Shown: one piece after another, positions 1 to 11,505 of the stretch
Layout: each line of letters starts with the position of its first letter
Position numbering within the stretch: the first letter of the stretch is position 1
Assembly: GCA_030867875.1 (NCBI GenBank)
Contig: JAOWCC010000577.1
Location: 70,551,012 to 70,615,011, forward strand
From: Actinernus sp. WN-2022
Lineage: Eukaryota; Cnidaria; Anthozoa; Actiniaria; Actinernidae
Direction of reading: 5' to 3'
Length of the DNA: 64,000 nucleotides
Notes under the pieces: generated by a model
What the model was told of the DNA's origin: nothing
The model's input: only the letters and a program-made list of their open reading frames with translations
Databases searched by the model: none
Program-made: the position numbers and the translations under genes

Positions 1-560
1 ACCCTTGTGAACATTTGTGAACCCTCTGTGAATGCTTGTGAACCCTCTGTGAACCCTTCTGAACATTTATGAACCCTCTGTGAATGTTGTGAACATTAAT
101 ATGTGAACCCTCTGTGAACCCTTGTGGACATTATTTTGTGAACCATTGTGAACATTTGTGAACCCTCTGTGATTGCTTGTGAACATTAATTTGTGAACCC
201 TCTGTGAACCCTTGTGAACGCTTGTGAGTGATCGCTACTTTGCTCGGACGTGAATCAAGTACCCTCTGTGAACCCTTGTTAACACTTGTGAACAATTGTG
301 AACATCTGTGAACCCTCTGTGAATCCTTGTGAACGCTTGACTGAATCCGCTGTGAACCCTTGTGAACATTTGTGAACCCTTGTGAATGTTTGTGAACCAC
401 TGTGAACCCTTGTGAATGCTTACTAACATCTGAGAACGCTTGTGAATGCTTAATTGTGAGCATACATGTATGTGAATGCTTGTGAGCATATGTGAATGCT
501 TGTGAACATAATTATGTGAATGCTTGTGAACATTTATGAACCCTTGACCAAAGTTGACAA
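1..560. repeat. GTGAACCC/GTGAATGC minisatellite
   Basis: Short units of about 10-11 bp (tgtgaaccct, ttgtgaatgc, ttgtgaacat) are repeated almost without interruption to about position 560. The array enters the window from the left, so its full size is unknown. Open frames on the minus strand here only translate the repeat (HSQGFT-like strings) and are not genes. Confidence 0.9.
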
Positions 561-1217
561 AAGAAACATTTTGACTACTTTTACTAACTCTCAGGTTGAG
601 AACATCTCTAAACTTAAATTGGCTGTGAACGCCACAAAAACCATCTGGCATTTCAGTTCACCTTAAATTGTACATGGTATAATAATTAGGATCATATAAA
701 CTGTCGAGAGACAGAGTCAGTTCATCAGTTGTGGTTCTGGCTCACAAACATTTCAGTACTGTGATCGGCTACTTTGTGAAGGTTCTACATACATTTTCTT
801 TATGTTGGCGAGTTCTAGTAGCGACCTCGTCACGAACAAAGTCTTTGGGTCCTGTAGCTTTTTCAACTAGAAGTAAAAATTGTGGTGGAAGCTCATGTAC
901 GGACACAAGATTTCAACTTGTGGTTCCTCAAGTTGAAGGGCGAACAGTCCCCCAGCAGCAATCAGGACATTGTCGATATCTTCAACGAGTTCAGGAGGTG
1001 TTTGATCCCAAAATTTAGAACTCCAGCGGCGACGAGGACAGACATTCTGAAGGGAATTTCAAACGTACGATGAATCCATGGACGAAAAACCATGTGGGAA
1101 CTGCCATAGTCCGCGCCGCCACAGAACCGGGAGCGTGTGGGCTCACTTGTTAGAAGCTCACAGTCATGCACCAAGAAAAGGCAATGAAGAGATTGAGAAT
1201 TAGTTATAATAAATGGC
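561..1217. other. No supported gene; unique-looking DNA
   Basis: Short overlapping open frames occur at 731-1073 on the plus strand, but none has a recognisable domain, codon signal or clear splice sites. It may be the degraded upstream part of the retroelement-like pseudogene that follows. Confidence 0.4.
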
Positions 1218-1720
1218 CTTGAAATGGAAAAGACATGACGATGATGAGACATTCGAGTGGAAAAAGAAGGGCAACAAGAAACAGTTAGAGTTTAACGGTT
1301 CAGTAGAAGAACATTTTGAGCCTTTGAGGATATAAATTTGCCGTCTCCCGATCGCTCCTTGTGGAGGCCTGGATGTCCGCAGCGAAACTCAGAAAGGTCT
1401 GTTTCTTATTAAAGATGGAAACAAGTTAATTAAAATTGCAAATACTAATGGATGGGATACTGCATGTTCACCAATACGTTAGTGATCTGTTGGCAAAAGA
1501 CGACAAGGATGATAAGCGGTTTCGAAAAACTATGAATCAAAGAAGCAGTGAGCTCGAGGAGTAGAGAATCATAAAATTGCGAGGATGAAAAATCTCTACG
1601 TTCTGCCAGGGCTGAGCACTTTCCGTGTCAGCCCTGAACTCCTCTCGATTGAGACCAATTCCTCAGCCTCAGAGCCAATCTCAGGGCTACCAACAGATTG
1701 TGATTGCCCCTGTTGACAAA
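1218..1720 (+). pseudogene. Broken charged ORF, retroelement-like (gag/ORF1-type) remnant
   Basis: Conceptual translation from about 1,225 gives a highly charged stretch, KWKRHDDDETFEWKKKG, followed by NKKQLEF. A second frame near 1,480-1,560 gives VSDLLAKDDKDDKRFRK and a third near 1,600 gives RSARAEHFPCQP. Frames change and stops intervene, so it is broken. The order (charged lysine/aspartate-rich block, DDKDDKR block, then a proline-rich tail) resembles the gag-like first ORF of cnidarian retroelements as I remember it. That family assignment is from memory and uncertain. No start codon, splice site or downstream enzyme domain accompanies it. Confidence 0.4.
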
Positions 1721-2481
1721 GACGTTGCTGAACCTTGCAGGAACTACTATCTTTCTATTATGGGCCTTGACCTTGGACCAGTTGCCTGGCTCTTACTAGA
1801 CATTGTATGCAGAACAATAGACTGATGAGATTTCTTTATCAGAGGACGTGCTAATTAAAAGGAGATCCAATTCTGGTTCGATAATTATTCCTAACTTGTT
1901 AGACAGCCAAATTGGCATTTCTCTCAGACTATGTATATCGATACTAAATACTGTGACGTCATACAGGCCGGAGTGAGTGAGTCACGCCACATTTGTTGCT
2001 TTCTGTGGTTGGCCGAAACGAAGCGTGAACGCAGTCAGTTGCTTAATAATTAGATACATGTACATATCAGATTGGTCCAAAAGAAATGCTCTCTTATTTA
2101 ATTGCTTATAATAATTTATTGTTATGCACTTCCTAACGATTCGTTATTTCTAATTTTAGTGAAAATAAACTAAGCAATCATATAAACTAAAAATGTATTT
2201 TCTCTACTCATTTATAACGTGAAGAGAATGTAATGGCATAAATTATTATACAGAGCGAAGAAAATTTAACTAAAGTTTGAATTGTCGTGATCATGTTGAA
2301 TCAGGTTTTCCATTGAGCACACATCCATAGATTTTGTTTTCGATGTCTTTCTAGGATAATTAAATTGCCCTCTATATTATAATCAAGTAATCGCATGGAA
2401 CATAAAAAAATAAGGATTAATCACTGGTGTTTTCAAACTTTTCACCAAATTGCAGAGTTTGAAAACGCCCACGATTAATTC
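1721..2481. other. No gene recognised
   Basis: A+T-rich DNA with stops in all frames. I see no domain-bearing ORF, tRNA-like box or strong inverted repeat. Confidence 0.5.
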
Positions 2482-2906
2482 TTAAACACAAAGTTCCGGT
2501 ATAAATAGGTTAGCTCCTCCTCTTTTCACGCATCGCGAGCTCGAAATTTTAAATTCAAATCGCTGAGCAGTGAAGAAAGCAAGCGAGGATATCAGCCTCT
2601 CCTTTGAAATACATGTACTAGAGTTTTAAGGTTTAAAATTAAACAAGTCATAAAATAAAGTGACCAGAGGGAAGATAGTTGTCCATTTATGACTGCCAAT
2701 GGTATTTTATGACTGTTTGCGAACTTTGTAGCCCTTACTCTGAAGTTAAACATTTTTGTGTTTCATTTGAATTTCGCGCGATAAGCAATCAGTAGGGAGC
2801 ACTCAAGCGGAGCATCACGCAGATGTTCACTCAACAAAGGCTGATTGACGACTGAAGGGTGACAAACCCCTGGGCTCGCCTTTTTATACCGGAACTTTGT
2901 GTTTAA
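2482..2906. mobile_element. TTAA-flanked MITE (piggyBac-like)
   Basis: A perfect 24-bp inverted repeat lies at 2482-2505 and 2883-2906, reading TTAA then acacaaagttccgg inward. The TTAA at each outer edge (2482-2485 and 2903-2906) fits the TTAA target duplication of piggyBac-type elements. The interior of about 400 bp has no ORF, so it is a non-autonomous element. The superfamily call rests only on the TTAA duplication. Confidence 0.7.
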
Positions 2907-3139
2907 ATGTTCTATCTGTTATTGCTGCAGCAGCGAGCAAGCCTGTTCAAAGCAAGGAAGCAGTACTAATCTGACTGTAGTTGGGGGGGGGCACATTGGC
3001 ACATTGCCAGAGCAGTGCACATTTGTGATTATGCACAACAAAAATACAGTGTGTATGGACCATAATGCAAAGTGAACAACCTAATTTCCCAGGATCTTCA
3101 GCACATTCAACATGGCGGATCGGTCATCGGTACAAACAT

Positions 3140-3360
3140 ACATGTAGGGCCCCTAAACTAAAGTAAAGTCACCTTTAGTCCTACAGTTTTACGTCCTTAT
3201 CCGAGAAGGTCTAACCGTTTACTGTTCGATTATGTAAAGGCAGCACCTTCTACTCAGTTATTTTTAAGGACCCTGAGTGTTGGTCTGGCCGGGGTTTGAA
3301 CCCACGACCTCCCATAACCACTCAACAGACCAGAGCTTAACCACTGAGCTGACCAGGAGC
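3140..3360 (-). mobile_element. tRNA-derived SINE (antisense)
   Basis: Reading the minus strand from about 3,358, an A-box-like segment (cagctcagtggttaagctc, 3,333-3,353) is followed by a B-box (gggttcaaaccccgg, about 3,290-3,304). A non-tRNA body continues to about 3,140. The tRNA cloverleaf is degenerate and continues into a body, so this is a SINE, not a working tRNA. Confidence 0.7.
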
Positions 3361-4429
3361 CGGTTTAAGGGGAACTTGTGGATTGCCAGTGAGGCTTTTG
3401 TCTTGGTTTGTCCAACATTGGTAGTAGTAATACAAGGTTTAGTATTAAATCCCTTTTTTGTCTGCTAGTTCGATCCCAGACATTGTGTGTAGAGTGCATA
3501 TTATTTTCGTCTGTGATCAATTATATGTTTATCTTCATGTTGGCGTATAACTTCACATAATCAATCACAAAAATTAATGTGGTGTCAGGGTATTAGTTGC
3601 CAATAAATCAATTCGAAACAGAAACAGCCCCCTCCCCCCTCAACATTATAATTTAGTATTTTCAGTTTTTAATATCTAATTTCCCTTGTATAGAAATTAT
3701 ATGGATTAATTCTTAAAGGGATACCCGAGTCCAAAACACACATGGGTGCAAAATGATCTTTAAACTGTGAACGCTGAAATCGCAATAAACTAAAATTGAT
3801 TTATTTTGCAATACAAACCCGTGGGATTTTTTTTTTAATCTGAGCTTGTATTGTGCAATAAATTTGATGACATCAGATCGTGAAAGAAAAAAGGGTGGTT
3901 ACTCAGTGCCCAGTCATTTCCTTGTAACCATGTTCTGCCTTCGCACGTAACTACAGTTTTTAGTATAAATTATTAGAATTGACAGCTCCTGTCATGCTTA
4001 AACCAGGGAATGAGGACGGACAGGACAGGATCCCGAGGGTGACTCTAGTGGCTGTAGAACCCGGGTAGAAAAGAATCTGAAAGTGCCCTATGGGAGATGG
4101 TGGCTTCGCAAGAAGCAGGAGCTCTGTGGTCATAGTTCCTTCAATGCTATTGTTTTTGAACTCTTTATTTAGGGAACACCCCTAATTGTAAACGTTAAAG
4201 TTGACAAAGCAGAAAGCTTAAAATGCTTTTTAAAAATAAGCCGATCAATAAAAAACAAAAAAACTCTGAATTTGTGACGGGAACTGAGACAACCATAGAG
4301 GTTTATCAAAGCTCAGACCCGGCTAATTCACAGATCGAATTGGAAGTTAGCGTGTTGGTTTTTGTGTAGTACATCAATCTCTGGTGTACTACAATAAATA
4401 AGAAACAAGTGTAAGACTTCATCACTGGA
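3361..4429. other. No gene recognised
   Basis: Non-coding A+T-rich DNA. The stretch near 3,700-4,150 has some higher-GC segments, but I recognise no domain, RNA or repeat boundary. Confidence 0.5.
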
Positions 4430-4997
4430 ATAACAATGGTTATACTACAGTACCAATGTTATACCAATATTGGTTTGTTTAGAATACCAAGAATGAAACA
4501 TCACTGGAAATTAACAATGGTAAATGCTTGTCATACCAATATTGGAACACTACTCAGGTAGATCATTGGACACTAAATCACACTACCAAAGTTATACCAA
4601 TAATAATTGGTTTGTTTAGAATACCAAGAATGAAATATCACTGGAATAACAATGGTAAATGGTCAGCTTGTGTTACCAATATTGGAACACTACTGGTAGA
4701 TCATTGAACACTAAATCACACTACCAATGTTATACCAATATTGGTTTGTTTAGAATACCAAGAATGAAACATCACTGGAATAACAATGGTAAATACTTGT
4801 GATACCAATATTGGAACACTACTGATAGATCATTGGACACTAAATCACACTACATTTGTACCAATGTTTTACCAATATTGGTTTGTTTAGAATACCAAGA
4901 ATGAAACATCACTGGAATAACAATGGTAAATGCTTGTGATAACAATATTGGAACACTACTGATAGATCATTGGACACTAAATCACACTACCAATGTT
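4430..4997. repeat. 136-bp satellite, left block
   Basis: Tandem monomers with a period of 134-137 bp, judged from the marker accaagaatgaaac at 4487, 4623, 4757 and 4893. Each monomer carries the palindrome accaatattggt. The block is interrupted at 4,998 by a LINE and resumes at 6,385. Confidence 0.85.
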
Positions 4998-6384
4998 CAA
5001 TCAATCAATCAATCAATAACCTTTATTTTAACACGATAATTATTAAAGCTTACAGCTTGTGGGGTCGTGTATAACTAAATATATATACAATGATTATAAG
5101 ATTATAATAATATAAAAACATCTAACGGACGAATTAAATAACTACTGTCTAAATTTATTTACAATAATTAAAATAAATAATGCTTTAAAGTTAAAATATG
5201 AATTATGTATATAAATATTCCCCTAGTCTAAATTTAGTAGTCTGCACTGAATTAGTGGAGAAGTTAAAATCTTTAAAAGTATCCATCTTTACTACTTTGT
5301 TTGATAGTGCCTTGGTGCATGAAGTAACAATGCTAGTGTTCTTTGATATTAATGCGTTCCACAATATTGAGCCTCTATAGGCAATGGAGTGTTTCATGTA
5401 ACGTGTATTGAAACGTGGCGTAGTAAGTTGGTCAGTAGCACGGAAAGAATATTTTGGTTGGCGCTTTTCAATTATGCCTGACATAACTGTAGGTAACCTA
5501 TTTAGGTAGGCTTTGTGAATTAATTTAACAATAGCTAACTTATAGTTATCGAATAGCGTTGACCATTTAGCGTGATTTAGTACGTCTTTAGAAGGCATAT
5601 CCCTTGGTAAGTTGAATATTATTCGTGCAGCCCTACAGTGTAATCTCATTTCAAGAGAGTTAAAATTATCTATACAATTACACCCTCCCCAGGCTACTAG
5701 CCCGTACGTAACGGATGGCAGAATAACTTTACAATAAAACGATTGGAGAATGTCTGTTGATAAACATCTTGATCGCTTCAAAAGATCTAACTTCCCTGCA
5801 AAGTTCTTTTTGAGTTGGAGCGTGTGAGCTGTCCAGCTAAGTTTGTTATCTATAGTCAACCCTAGTAGGCGCGTCTGTGAAACCCACTTAATGACCGAGC
5901 TTCCTACGTACACAGGAGCCATAGGGCCCATACAGCTACTTCTACTTAACAACATGGCTTCACATTTCTTAGGGTGTGGTGTAAGGTTATTTTTAATACA
6001 CCATTCATAGAGTTCCTTTAACGCGAGGTTAAGTTCTTCAATGACCTCGTCCGCTGATTTACCGGAACAAAATATTGTAGTGTCGTCAGCGTACATGTAG
6101 ACAGACCCCGATTTCACTGATGTTGGAAGGTCATTTGTATAGAGAACAAATAGTGTTGGGCCTAATACTGATCTCTGGGGTATACCAAATGTAACTGGAA
6201 GCTTCGCCGATTCTGTTCCGTTAACGTTTGTGTATTGGTTCCTGTCTTTCAAATAGTTCTTCAGCCACGCAAACAGGGGACCGTTGATGCCAAAATTGTC
6301 CTTAAGTTTAGTTTCTAGAATTGGGCGAGACACGCTATCGAAAGCTTTTTTGAAATCTATAAAGGCCGCTGCTACAACTAGTCA
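4998..6384 (-). pseudogene. 5'-truncated LINE (CR1/L2-like) reverse transcriptase
   Basis: A minus-strand frame runs from about 6,380 to 5,203 and encodes the 3' half of a non-LTR reverse transcriptase. Just upstream of the first methionine is FIDFKKAFDSV (motif A). Then come PQRSVLGPTLFVLYTNDLP (motif B region), YADDT (catalytic motif C), and LLGLTIDNKLSW with the thumb and C-terminal region. Motif B has PQRS where PQGS is usual. There is no endonuclease or ORF1, so the copy is truncated at about 6,384. The 3' end is a (ttga)n tail at 4,998-5,016 in place of poly(A), as in CR1/L2-type LINEs. It sits inside the 136-bp satellite with a possible short target duplication (atgtt). It is not expected to be active. 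Confidence 0.85.
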
Positions 6385-7068
6385 TGTTATACCAATGTTG
6401 GTGTGTTTAGAATACCAAGAATGAACATCACTGGAATAACAATAGTAATTAAATGATCAGCTTGTGTTACCAATATTGGAACACTACTGGTAGATCATTG
6501 GACACTAAATCACACTACCAATGTTACACCAATATTGGTTTGTTTAGAATACCAAGAATGAAACATCACTGGAATAACAATGGTAAATACTTGTGATACC
6601 AATATTGGAACACTACTGATAGATCATTGGACACTAAATCACACTACATTTGTACCAATGTTATACCAATATTGGTTTGTTTAGAATACCAAGAATGAAA
6701 CATCACTGGAATAACAATGGTAAATGCTTGTGATAACAATATTGGAACACTACTGATAGATCATTGGACACTAAATCACACTACCAATGTTATACCAATG
6801 TTGGTGTGTTTAGAATACCAAGAATGAAACATCACTGGAATAACAATAGTAATTAAATGATCAGCTTGTGTTACCAATATTGGAACACTACTGGTAGATC
6901 ATTGGACACTAAATCACACTACCAATGTTACACCAATATTGGTTTGTTTAGAATACCAAGAATGAAACATCACTAGAATAACAATAGTAAATGATCAGCT
7001 TGCGATACCAATATTGGAATACTACTGGTAGATCATTGGAAACTAAATCACACTACCAATGTTATACC
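6385..7068. repeat. 136-bp satellite, right block
   Basis: Continuation of the accaatattggt satellite, with marker positions 6414, 6551, 6688, 6817 and 6955 (spacings 137, 137, 129, 138). With the left block it forms one array of about 9-10 monomers split by the LINE. Confidence 0.85.
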
Positions 7069-7499
7069 AATGATACTTATTATTATTTTCAGTTGTGGAG
7101 GTCATGATAGCTTGTGATTAAGCATGAAGATATGGAGACAGATATCACCCTTATCAAAGAGATATGACAGGTACTGATCTATTTAAACTACTTTTATTAT
7201 GGATTAGTAGATCTGCATAATTTAGCAAAATTATTGAGAAATAAAAAATAATAATTAAGCAATGGGTTCACCGTTTATTTGACCTAAGGACTGATTATTA
7301 AGGGTGGACAATTCTATTTTTAGGGGGGGTGGGGAATGGGCAATTTTTTGTAGAAAAAAAAAATATTTCACTAAAAGCTCTGTAAGATTGTTTTATCACA
7401 CTTTGCTTGCAATAATATTTTCCCCATGAGTATTCAATGTAGATTGCACAGCAGTATAGTCATGCTCATGAGACAGAGATATAAAATATCAAGTATACT

Positions 7500-7910
7500 T
7501 TAACTAGCAACAGACTCAATCTCAATCTTACATCACCTCATTAATGCATTATTCTCCATGGTGCCTTTCTATTACAACAACAACATCGATATATAGATAA
7601 TATACACAGTCTGTGAATTGTTAGTAAAGAAAACAGTTATGTTAGACAAAATGCTAAATAGTTATTCAAATTATTGCAAAGTCAAATGAATTGGATGATG
7701 TACATGTAAGATGGAGAATTGACCCAGGCTTTTTCTTACGCGGTCAAGAGTCAGGAAAAGTCAAATTTTCACCATTTCAAACAATCCTAGAACAGATCGA
7801 GTATTCTCTGTAAGCCAAAAATGTATTTGCATAAGTACTCAAAACCTTTCAAAGATTCATACATGTACATGTATGTATAAAAATTGCAAAAGGGGTTTGG
7901 GTTAACTTTG
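7500..7910 (+). repeat. Dispersed repeat 'X', uninterrupted reference copy
   Basis: This stretch is similar to 14,398-14,606 (left part) and to 35,960-36,120 (right part). The join passes through ccaggctttttcttacgcgg at about 7,725-7,744. It therefore acts as the empty-site copy for the giant element at 14,611-35,955. I see no ORF. Confidence 0.7.
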
Positions 7911-8880
7911 GTGCAAGAACCATTCCCTAGAGACCATGCCCTTGCACGCTCGGTGAGTAGTCGTATTATAATTATAGTGTATTGAATACTACAGTATAAT
8001 ACTATAATTTATGCAGCTACTCATCATTAGTGGATATAAATATGTGAAAAAAACGATTGCCACCAAGCGAATTCACTCGTGGTTGGGGTAGGTTGTGTCA
8101 GTCATTCTATAAATCTTATCTTATCTTCCTGGGTTCGATTCCTACGCTGAGTGCAGTGGATTTTTTTTCAAGTAGAGGCTCCCCGATTCCTTGTAAAATT
8201 TATAAGTCCAGGGCCGTAGCATGCCCTGAAAAACTGGGGGGGCACAAAGTCATTTCGCAACCTAACCCCTGGGTTTCCGAGGGGGCCAGGTACCTTGTTT
8301 GTTTGTTTTTGGAAAACATTTGGGGGGGCACGAGCCCCCAGTGCTGCTTCGGGTGCTCGGGAAATATTCTAAGCCCCAAATTATTCATAGTTAACAAAGG
8401 GAGTTTTGTGACGCAGTCTGTGAGGTTCTTACACTGAAGTAGAGCCAAGGGTTTAGGTGCACTTTAAACTCCATTGAAAATGTTTTCAAGTTATAGTCAT
8501 CAACGCTATCGAAAATCGCATTATTCAAGAAAACTATGCCGAATGTGTTGCAAGAGCTCAAAATACTGTTCTAAAGATACCTGTACAAGCAATAAATAGC
8601 AATCTATAGAATCTACAAATAGAAGAATTTCTGCAATTATCAAAAGCATATGTGATCGTACAAAGTATTAAGACTACTTGTACATTAACACCTGACAGAA
8701 CAGACATGAGTGAAGACTGAACCGTGAATGGGCAATTCCACACGAGACATGATGAAAATGAAAATTTTCAAATCTATTATTTTTTAGCAAACTTTATTTT
8801 AGTTAAGAGCAGACATCTTGGTCTATCAAATACAAGTGAGATATTGTGAATGTTGGCCACACCCGCTCCGTGAGGGCCTT
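7911..8880. other. No gene recognised
   Basis: A short imperfect A+T-rich inverted repeat lies at about 7,953-8,028 (tgagtag... / ...ctactca). A B-box-like gggttcgattcct at about 8,132-8,144 hints at a degraded tRNA-derived repeat, but no convincing A-box accompanies it. Two G-rich runs near 8,236 and 8,323 are low complexity. Confidence 0.4.
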
Positions 8881-8892
8881 GTGAAATTCACA

Positions 8893-9470
8893 CATTTCCA
8901 AAATGTAATGTCCGCAACGAATTTTTGTGTAATGTCCGCAACGCATATTTAAAGCGAATAAAAACTACTACAGTGAGCTTTGTTGAATTTTATCATTATA
9001 GTTGGGAACTCTGGTTATTATCAAGTTTAGAAAGTCCATTTGTTTTCTTGGAACAACTCACAGGAATTAAGAATTTAAAAAGTTAACTCAAACCTGTGGT
9101 GTTTTTTTTGCTGTAATGTCTGCAACAAACATTTAGATATTAATTTAAAAATGGTAATGAGAGGAAATTATTTTTTATTGAAAATAGAGGCCCACCCAAG
9201 GTGTGCTATGTATAAATGTTTTGCCTTAACTCCAGACTACAAAACAATCTGATTCTAAGCATATTCCCAAAATGTAATGTCCGCAATGATTTTTGTGTAA
9301 TGTCCGCAATGCATAATAAAGCAAATAAAAACTACTACAGTGAGCTTTGTTGAACTTTATCATTTTAGTTGGGAACTCTGGTTATTAGCAAGTTCAGAAA
9401 GTCCATTTGTTTTCTTGGAACTCCTCAGAATTCTCAGGAATTAAGAATTTAAAAAGTTGACTCAAATAAG
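8893..9470 (+). repeat. Two direct copies of a ~215-bp repeat (aatgtccgcaa)
   Basis: About 215 bp starting near 8,893 (aaaatgtaatgtccgcaacg ... ttaagaatttaaaaagtt) recurs from about 9,260 with roughly 90% identity, an offset of about 367 bp. There is no coding content. Confidence 0.75.
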
Positions 9471-9926
9471 CGGTTGTTTTTAGCCCCATGCCAAAACACA
9501 TGTTAACATGTCGGCAACTGTGCTTTGTAACTTCCACTCACCTACCTGGTGTAACTAGTAGTTTAAAGGTTATGCAAGCAGCCAGTCAGCAAGTGAGCAT
9601 CCTAAGAAGCAATAGCCTGAGTTAATGTAAAAGTTGTCCTTAAAATCAAGTTAGAATTTTGATAAAAAATATTTCTTTATGCATGTTCTTTATTTTCTAA
9701 AGGAGAATTTGGAACTTCATCAAAACTCACTCAGCTGTTGTGGCATTCACTTGCCTTCAACTGAAATACCTTCTTATCTAAATATAGGTGTAGTGGTGGT
9801 CACTATTAATAGTGATTGGAATGGTGACAGATACAGTAACAGATGGGATGACAGACATGGATATCACTACAGGGATCATTGCTGTATGGCTGCTACAGAC
9901 TATGGGTCTGAGGGATATTATCAATA

Positions 9927-10448
9927 CAGTCAACTCTCTCCTGTGACCACTTCCCGTAAGCGACCACCTCCCGTAAGCGACCACCTCCCGTAAGCGACCA
10001 CCTCCCATAAGCAACCACTTTACCAAAGAACCATTTATTTTCTCAGTCAAATTCTATCGTAAAAACTCTCTTAAACGACCAATGCAAAAAATCTTAAGTG
10101 ACCACGGCCACTTTTTAGTCTCAACACTTGACATTTTCTATTGTTTTTTGTTTCCAATAAGCGACCACCAAAGTAGATTGTACTGTATTTTTAGAAAATC
10201 ATTACTCATATACCACAAAGTTGAATTTTTAATGGCGCTGACAGATAAGAAACTGAAAAAGATTGGAAAAACTTGAGCTAGAAATCCAATGCTTAGCTAT
10301 GTTGTTATGGTTACAGCATGCTAGAGCTGTGCAAACATTTAGCAAGCACTTGGGCTACCTGTGTTGCTTTTTCCCGTAAGTGACCACCTCCCGTAAGTGA
10401 CCACTTTGTCCGTGGACCAAGGGTGGTCACTTAAGAGAGAGTTGACTG
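9927..10448. mobile_element. TA-flanked MITE with internal 17-bp minisatellite
   Basis: The terminal inverted repeats read cagtcaactctctc on the left (9,927) and gagagagttgactg on the right (ending 10,448), with TA on both outer sides (9,925-9,926 and 10,449-10,450). That fits a Tc1/mariner-type duplication. Inside, gcgaccacctcccgtaa is repeated four to five times at about 9,955-10,015 and related units recur near 10,370-10,405. There is no transposase. Confidence 0.7.
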
Positions 10449-10455
10449 TAATTAT

Positions 10456-11505
10456 TTTACTACAATACTATTACTGATGTGCACGATAATTTGACAGCTA
10501 GTTCTGAATCAGCCTCCAGATGGTACACATCCAACTTCTTAAAGGGGAACTTTGACAAATACTATAGTATGACACTCGGAACTAAAAATGACCCCATGGA
10601 AAGTATTAAAATTGATGATTATGAAGTTAAATCTACTAACTGCTTAAAACTTCTTGGGGTGTTATTTGACAATAATCTTCGATTTAATGAACACATAAGC
10701 AATATATGTAAAAAGAGTAGCCAGCGTGTAGGAGTTCTTATAAGGCTTAGGAATCTGATACCTACAGATACTAAGCTGCAACTATTCAAAGCTGCTATTC
10801 TTCCGTATTTAACCTACTGTCACCTTGTTTGGCACTTCTGCCGGGCAAGTGATGTTAGAAAGTTAGAATGTATTCAGGAGAGAGCACTTAGGGCTGTCTA
10901 CTGTGACAAGATGTCAAGCTATGGTAAATTATTAGACATGGCTAGGCTATGTACTTTACAGAATAGAAGATTACAGGACATAGCCATTATCATGTATAAG
11001 GTTAAAAGCAACATATCCCCTAACTATATCTGTAGCCTTTTCCAAAGTCCCAATACTAACTATAATTTACGCAATAATGACTACATTTTACCTAGATTTA
11101 ACACTGTAACTTTTGGTAAACACTCACTCAGATATATGGGACCCAAAATATGGGCCACTGTACCTAGACACATTAGGGAGTTATCTACTATATCTGCTTT
11201 TAAGAATAACATACGTAGAGTGGACCTTGCCTCAAGGCTTACAGACAGCAAATGTGCCACCTGTATTCTATGTAATACTTAAGTGTCCCTACTTAATTTG
11301 TATCTATTGTAAATAATTTTATATAATTTGTATAATATATATTTTTTTTTTTACTTATACTATTGTAAATAGCCACCATAGATTTTAGACCGGTAGTTTA
11401 TAGTTATTAGTATTATATTTATTTATTGAATAGTGTCCCCATTTAGTGGTTGTTAAACTGCTATTTTAGCTAGACACTTAAATAAAGGTTATTATTATTA
11501 TTACT
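10456..11505 (+). pseudogene. LINE (CR1/L2-like) 3' fragment
   Basis: The open frame 10,479-11,282 encodes the thumb and C-terminal region that follows the reverse transcriptase core. It includes SASRWYTSNFLKGNFDK, then LKLLGVLFDNNLRFNEHIS, then LFKAAILPYLTYCHLVWHFC, then LQNRRLQDIAI, ending with CATCILCNT. The catalytic YADD lies upstream and is absent, so the copy is 5'-truncated just after the MITE at 10,450. The 3' end is aaataaaggttattattatt at about 11,480-11,502, a microsatellite tail typical of this LINE class. The frame is intact over 267 residues, so it looks young, but it cannot act alone. Confidence 0.85.

Noticed and set aside
131..651. Minus-strand HSQGFT-like open frames
   Set aside because: Direct translation of the GTGAACCC minisatellite.
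3160..3358. Functional tRNA genes at this and the other A-box/B-box sites (13,921; 15,210; 37,480; 47,657)
   Set aside because: Stem pairing is poor and each continues into or lies within repeat bodies; they are better read as tRNA-derived repeat promoters.
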